A DNA stretch of 64,000 nucleotides. Origin: Nocardia sp. alder85J. Its GTDB lineage: Bacteria; Actinomycetota; Actinomycetes; Mycobacteriales; Mycobacteriaceae. Numbering within the stretch: position 1 is the stretch's first letter; the number at the start of each line of letters is the position of its first letter. A program made the position numbers and the translations under genes. The notes beneath the pieces were generated by a model. It made no database searches, was not told where the DNA came from, and saw only the letters and a program-made list of their open reading frames with translations. Below, one piece after another: positions 60,056-64,000 of the stretch. Location of the stretch: contig NZ_JAIUCZ020000003.1 of NCBI RefSeq assembly GCF_020176955.2, forward strand, positions 969,672 to 1,033,671, given 5' to 3'.

Positions 60056-61921
60056 ATGGACCAGGGCCAGGCCGTGACCGCACCCGAGACCGAGGATCGG
60101 GTGACCGATCGTCATGCCTCCGACCGGCTCGTGTTGCAGCGGGGCGTGTTCACCGGGCCGTCCGCGCGGGTCAGCGACGATCTGTACGCCACCGTCAAGG
60201 GCAAGGTGGAACGCCAGCGGCAGGCGTTGCGCCTGGAGAAGGGCGCGCGGGTCGACACCAATACCTATTTCGGCCGGTTCGCCGCCAGCTACTGGCAGCG
60301 CTGGACCACGGTGACCGCGGTCGAGGCGGCCATGACGCTGGAGGTGTCGGGCCGGGTACGGATTCGGCTGGCCGCCTCCGATATCGCCGGACATCGCCGG
60401 GTCGTCGACTTCGCCGATGTGTCCACCGACGGCCGGGTGGTGCTGCGCGCGCCGCTGAACCAGTTCGTCGACGGCGGCGCGCTGTGGCTGGAGTTCGAGG
60501 CGCTCGGCGGCGGGGTCACCGTCAGCGAGCTGGCCTGGACCGCGGCCGCGCCGGAGCGGATCCGCCCGGTCGCCGTCGCGATCTGCACCTTCAACCGCGC
60601 CGACGACTGCGCGGCGACGGTGGCGGCGCTGGCCTCCGATCCGGCGGTGCTGGATCTGGTGGATTCGGTGTACGTGGTCGACCAGGGCACCGACGCGGTG
60701 GAGACCCGGGCGCTGTATCAGGAGACCGCGCCGCGGCTCGGCGCCAAACTGCACTATCTGCGGCAGCCGAATCTCGGTGGGGCGGGCGGTTTCACGCGCG
60801 GCCTGTACGAGGTGTCGGCGCGCGAGGGTGAGCCGGTCGACATCCTGCTGATGGACGACGACATCCTGTGCGAGCCGGAAACGGTGTTGCGGCTCAACGC
60901 CTTCGCCAACCTGACCACCGAACCGACCCTGGTCGGCGCGCAGATGTTGTTCCTGCTCAACCCCGATTACCTCAACGTGAGCGCGGAGGAGGTGCATCTG
61001 AACGAGCTGCGGCACGGGCAGAAGGTGCCGAAGGCGTTGCGCAACACCAGCATGCTGAAACACCACCAGGAGCGCCGCGTCGACGCCGGGTACAACGCCT
61101 GGTGGACCTGCCTGATCCCCGCCGAGGCGGTCGCCGAGATCGGGCTGCCACTGCCGATCTTCTTCCAGTGGGACGACGTGGAATACGGCCTGCGGGCCCG
61201 CAAGGCGGGTTTCGTGACCGTCACCCTGCCGAATGCGGCGGTGTGGCACGCGGATTTCTACTGGAAGGACTACGACGACTGGGCGCGCTACTTCAGCATG
61301 CGCAACTCCCTGATCGTCGGCTCGCTGCACACCGATCTGGACCCGAAGGCGGTGTCGCGGCGGCTGTTGCGCGAACTGTCCGAACATCTGGTGGCGATGC
61401 AGTACGGCCTGGCGCACACCACGTTGCAGGGCATCGAGGATTTCCTGCAGGGCCCGTCGGTGCTGCGCGACGGTGGCCGGGCGGCGCTGGCCGCGGCCCG
61501 CTCCGGCCGCGGCGACTATCCGGAGACCGTTCAGCATCCGATGCCCACCGCGCCGGTGCGCTCGTCGGACATCCAGTTGCGCCGGGCCACCGGCGAACCC
61601 AGCCGGCCGCTGCTGGTGCTGATCAAGCGTGCGATCCTGCAATGGACCGGCCGCACCCAGCACGGGATCATCGGCGTCACCCGCGAGGACGCGTACTGGT
61701 GGCACGTCTCGCTGTTCGACCACGTGGTGGTGACCGACGCCTCGCAGGCGGGCGTGCGGATCCGCCGCCGGGACAAGGCGCGGGCGATGCGCCTGCTGGT
61801 GCGCACGCTCCGGGTGCTGCGCCGCTTGCAGCGCGAACTGCCCGAACTCACCGCGCAATACCGCGCGGCGGTACCGGAGCTGATCAGCCGGGAGAACTGG
61901 GAACGGTTGTACCGCAGCTGA
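60056..61921 (+). CDS. glfT2: Galactofuranosyltransferase GlfT2
   Basis: 621 residues from ATG 60056 with AGAGGGA upstream. N-terminal beta-sandwich (about 25-180), then a GT-A domain beginning VAVAICTFNRADDCAATVAA, with the metal-binding D267-D269 in LLMDDDILCEP, catalytic D373-D374 in FFQWDDVEYGLRARK and H398 in VWHADFYWKDYDDWA. The C-terminal helical domain (430-621) forms the tetramer in the known structure. It polymerises the galactan with alternating beta-(1-5) and beta-(1-6) galactofuranose using UDP-Galf. The glf gene for UDP-galactopyranose mutase is not within the window. Convergent with rmlB. Confidence 0.96.
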   Translation: MDQGQAVTAPETEDRVTDRHASDRLVLQRGVFTGPSARVSDDLYATVKGKVERQRQALRLEKGARVDTNTYFGRFAASYWQRWTTVTAVEAAMTLEVSGRVRIRLAASDIAGHRRVVDFADVSTDGRVVLRAPLNQFVDGGALWLEFEALGGGVTVSELAWTAAAPERIRPVAVAICTFNRADDCAATVAALASDPAVLDLVDSVYVVDQGTDAVETRALYQETAPRLGAKLHYLRQPNLGGAGGFTRGLYEVSAREGEPVDILLMDDDILCEPETVLRLNAFANLTTEPTLVGAQMLFLLNPDYLNVSAEEVHLNELRHGQKVPKALRNTSMLKHHQERRVDAGYNAWWTCLIPAEAVAEIGLPLPIFFQWDDVEYGLRARKAGFVTVTLPNAAVWHADFYWKDYDDWARYFSMRNSLIVGSLHTDLDPKAVSRRLLRELSEHLVAMQYGLAHTTLQGIEDFLQGPSVLRDGGRAALAAARSGRGDYPETVQHPMPTAPVRSSDIQLRRATGEPSRPLLVLIKRAILQWTGRTQHGIIGVTREDAYWWHVSLFDHVVVTDASQAGVRIRRRDKARAMRLLVRTLRVLRRLQRELPELTAQYRAAVPELISRENWERLYRS

Positions 61922-61991
61922 TTCCGGGGGCGGGCGCCGGAACACCCACTCCCCGGCACCGGCCGGAGCAACGGCTCCAGGCCGGCGCGGG

Positions 61992-63134
<1,143 letters not shown>

Positions 63135-63157
63135 TCAATCGGGCCTGTGCGGCGCGG

Positions 63158-64000
63158 TCAGGCGGTGCGGGCGGGCGTGACCGCGGGTTCCTCGGTCCGG
63201 GCCCGCACGAAGCGGGCCACCCGGCCCAGCGCCATCCGGCTCTCCGGCATGCCGGGCAGGATGCTGGTGAAGGCGTGCACCTGCCCGCGCCACAGTTCGA
63301 GCGTGTTGGGCACCCCGGCCGCGGTGAGCCGGCGCGCCATCAGCTCGCAGTCGTAGCGCAGCAGTTCGTCCTCGCCGACCACCAGCAGCACCGGCGGCAG
63401 GCTGGCCAGCGCGCCGTTCACCGGGGACAGCAGCGGGTCGAGTTCGCCGTCGAATTCCGCGCCGTAGCGGACGATCGCCTCCAGGCCCGGCAGCGGGATG
63501 TAGGCGTCCCGGGCGACGTTGACGTAGCCCTGTTTGGCCGCGTGATCGAGATCCAGCAGCGGCGACAGGCCCACCAGCCCGGCCGGGACCGGCAGCCCGA
63601 TCTCGACGGCCCGCAGCGCGGTGGCGAAGGTGAGGAAGCCGCCCGCCGAATCGCCCGCGATCACGATCCGGGCCGGGCTCGCACCGTGCGACAGCAACCA
63701 GCGGTACGCGGTCAGGCAGTCCTCGATCGACTGCTGGATCCGGGTGTCCGGCAGCTGCCGGTACTCGACGCTGACCACCGGCAGGCCCGTGCGGCGGGCC
63801 AGCGCGGCCACCACCGGGCGATGGGTCTCCAGCCCGCACAGGACGAAGCCGCCGCCGTGCAGGTACAGCACGGCGCCGTGCCGCAGCGAGCGCCGGGCCC
63901 CGGCGGGCCGCACGATCTCCATCCGGAATCCGGGCAACCGGACCTGCTCCCGCTCGACCCCGGCCGGATCCGGCCGCAACCGCGCGAGGGTGTCGACGGT
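63158..64000 (-). CDS. HSL-type alpha/beta hydrolase, 5' end beyond window
   Basis: At least 280 residues; the frame is open to the window edge (TVDTLARLRPDPAGVERE), so the true start is outside; a TTG at 63979 is possible but unlikely. Hormone-sensitive-lipase family (esterase group IV): oxyanion-hole motif VLYLHGGGFVLCG, nucleophile elbow IVIAGDSAGGFLTFA, acid in VVGEDELLRYD and His in GQVHAFTSILPGMP. It hydrolyses acyl esters or is a LipN/LipF-like cytosolic lipase. No signal peptide visible in the present part. Parallel to rmlB, 165 bp upstream of it. Confidence 0.9.
   Translation of the reverse strand, partial: TVDTLARLRPDPAGVEREQVRLPGFRMEIVRPAGARRSLRHGAVLYLHGGGFVLCGLETHRPVVAALARRTGLPVVSVEYRQLPDTRIQQSIEDCLTAYRWLLSHGASPARIVIAGDSAGGFLTFATALRAVEIGLPVPAGLVGLSPLLDLDHAAKQGYVNVARDAYIPLPGLEAIVRYGAEFDGELDPLLSPVNGALASLPPVLLVVGEDELLRYDCELMARRLTAAGVPNTLELWRGQVHAFTSILPGMPESRMALGRVARFVRARTEEPAVTPARTA

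Overview
The window is high-GC actinobacterial DNA, most likely Nocardia or a close mycolic-acid-containing relative. Direct evidence is the pair of galactofuranosyltransferases GlfT1 and GlfT2, a Wzm/Wzt galactan exporter, a proteasome activator ending in GQYL, an MmpL pump, a WS/DGAT-like acyltransferase and an antigen-85-like esterase. From memory, gene order (SRP RNA-aspT, tadA-tyrA, hisC2, qor, the Rv3778c homologue, bpa, wzm/wzt/glfT1, gtrA, glfT2) resembles the M. tuberculosis Rv3720-Rv3810 interval, with insertions.

Region 1 to 9.2 kb: end of an ssuD gene, a divergent PadR regulator and membrane protein, and an HhH-GPD repair protein. Then comes an insertion hotspot where two different IS701-type elements sit head to tail, sharing one CTAG. 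Together they split a gene whose start (3083) and remainder (6933-7792) can be rejoined. One transposase needs a -1 frameshift at a slippery heptamer. The other element carries a coupled TPR/SEC-C passenger gene. A transglutaminase-like gene, an ATPase remnant and tRNA-Ser(GGA) follow.

Region 9.3 to 21.8 kb: SRP RNA, aspartate aminotransferase, methyltransferase, WS/DGAT-like protein, orphan DUF397, and three genes of queuosine metabolism within 6 kb: a DUF309-GluQRS fusion, a YhhQ-type transporter and Tgt.

Region 21.9 to 38.9 kb: an asymmetric ABC exporter in an operon under TetR and Rrf2 genes, with an MmpL gene divergent from TetR across a clear palindromic operator; an F420-type oxidoreductase; tRNA-Ser(CGA); tadA and its partner gene; tyrA; a second asymmetric ABC exporter pair; a DUF998 membrane protein.

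Region 38.9 to 47.6 kb: vsr-dcm, tRNA-Arg(ACG), tRNA-Ser(GCT), hisC2, a secreted esterase, tRNA-Ser(TGA), a small segment bracketed by a 40-bp inverted repeat (secreted peptide plus ClpN-like protein), and a tightly overlapped ECF sigma cassette of unknown genes.

Region 47.6 to 64 kb: quinone oxidoreductase, a PLP-fold protein lacking the expected lysine, bpa, wzm-wzt-glfT1, SDR, UbiX-like and LLM genes, a DUF2142/GT2 pair, gtrA, glfT2, rmlB and a truncated alpha/beta hydrolase. The cell-wall genes cover galactan polymerisation (GlfT1, GlfT2), export (Wzm/Wzt) and linker sugar supply (RmlB). Several genes have a -10 hexamer 7-9 nt before the start codon and are probably translated from leaderless mRNAs.
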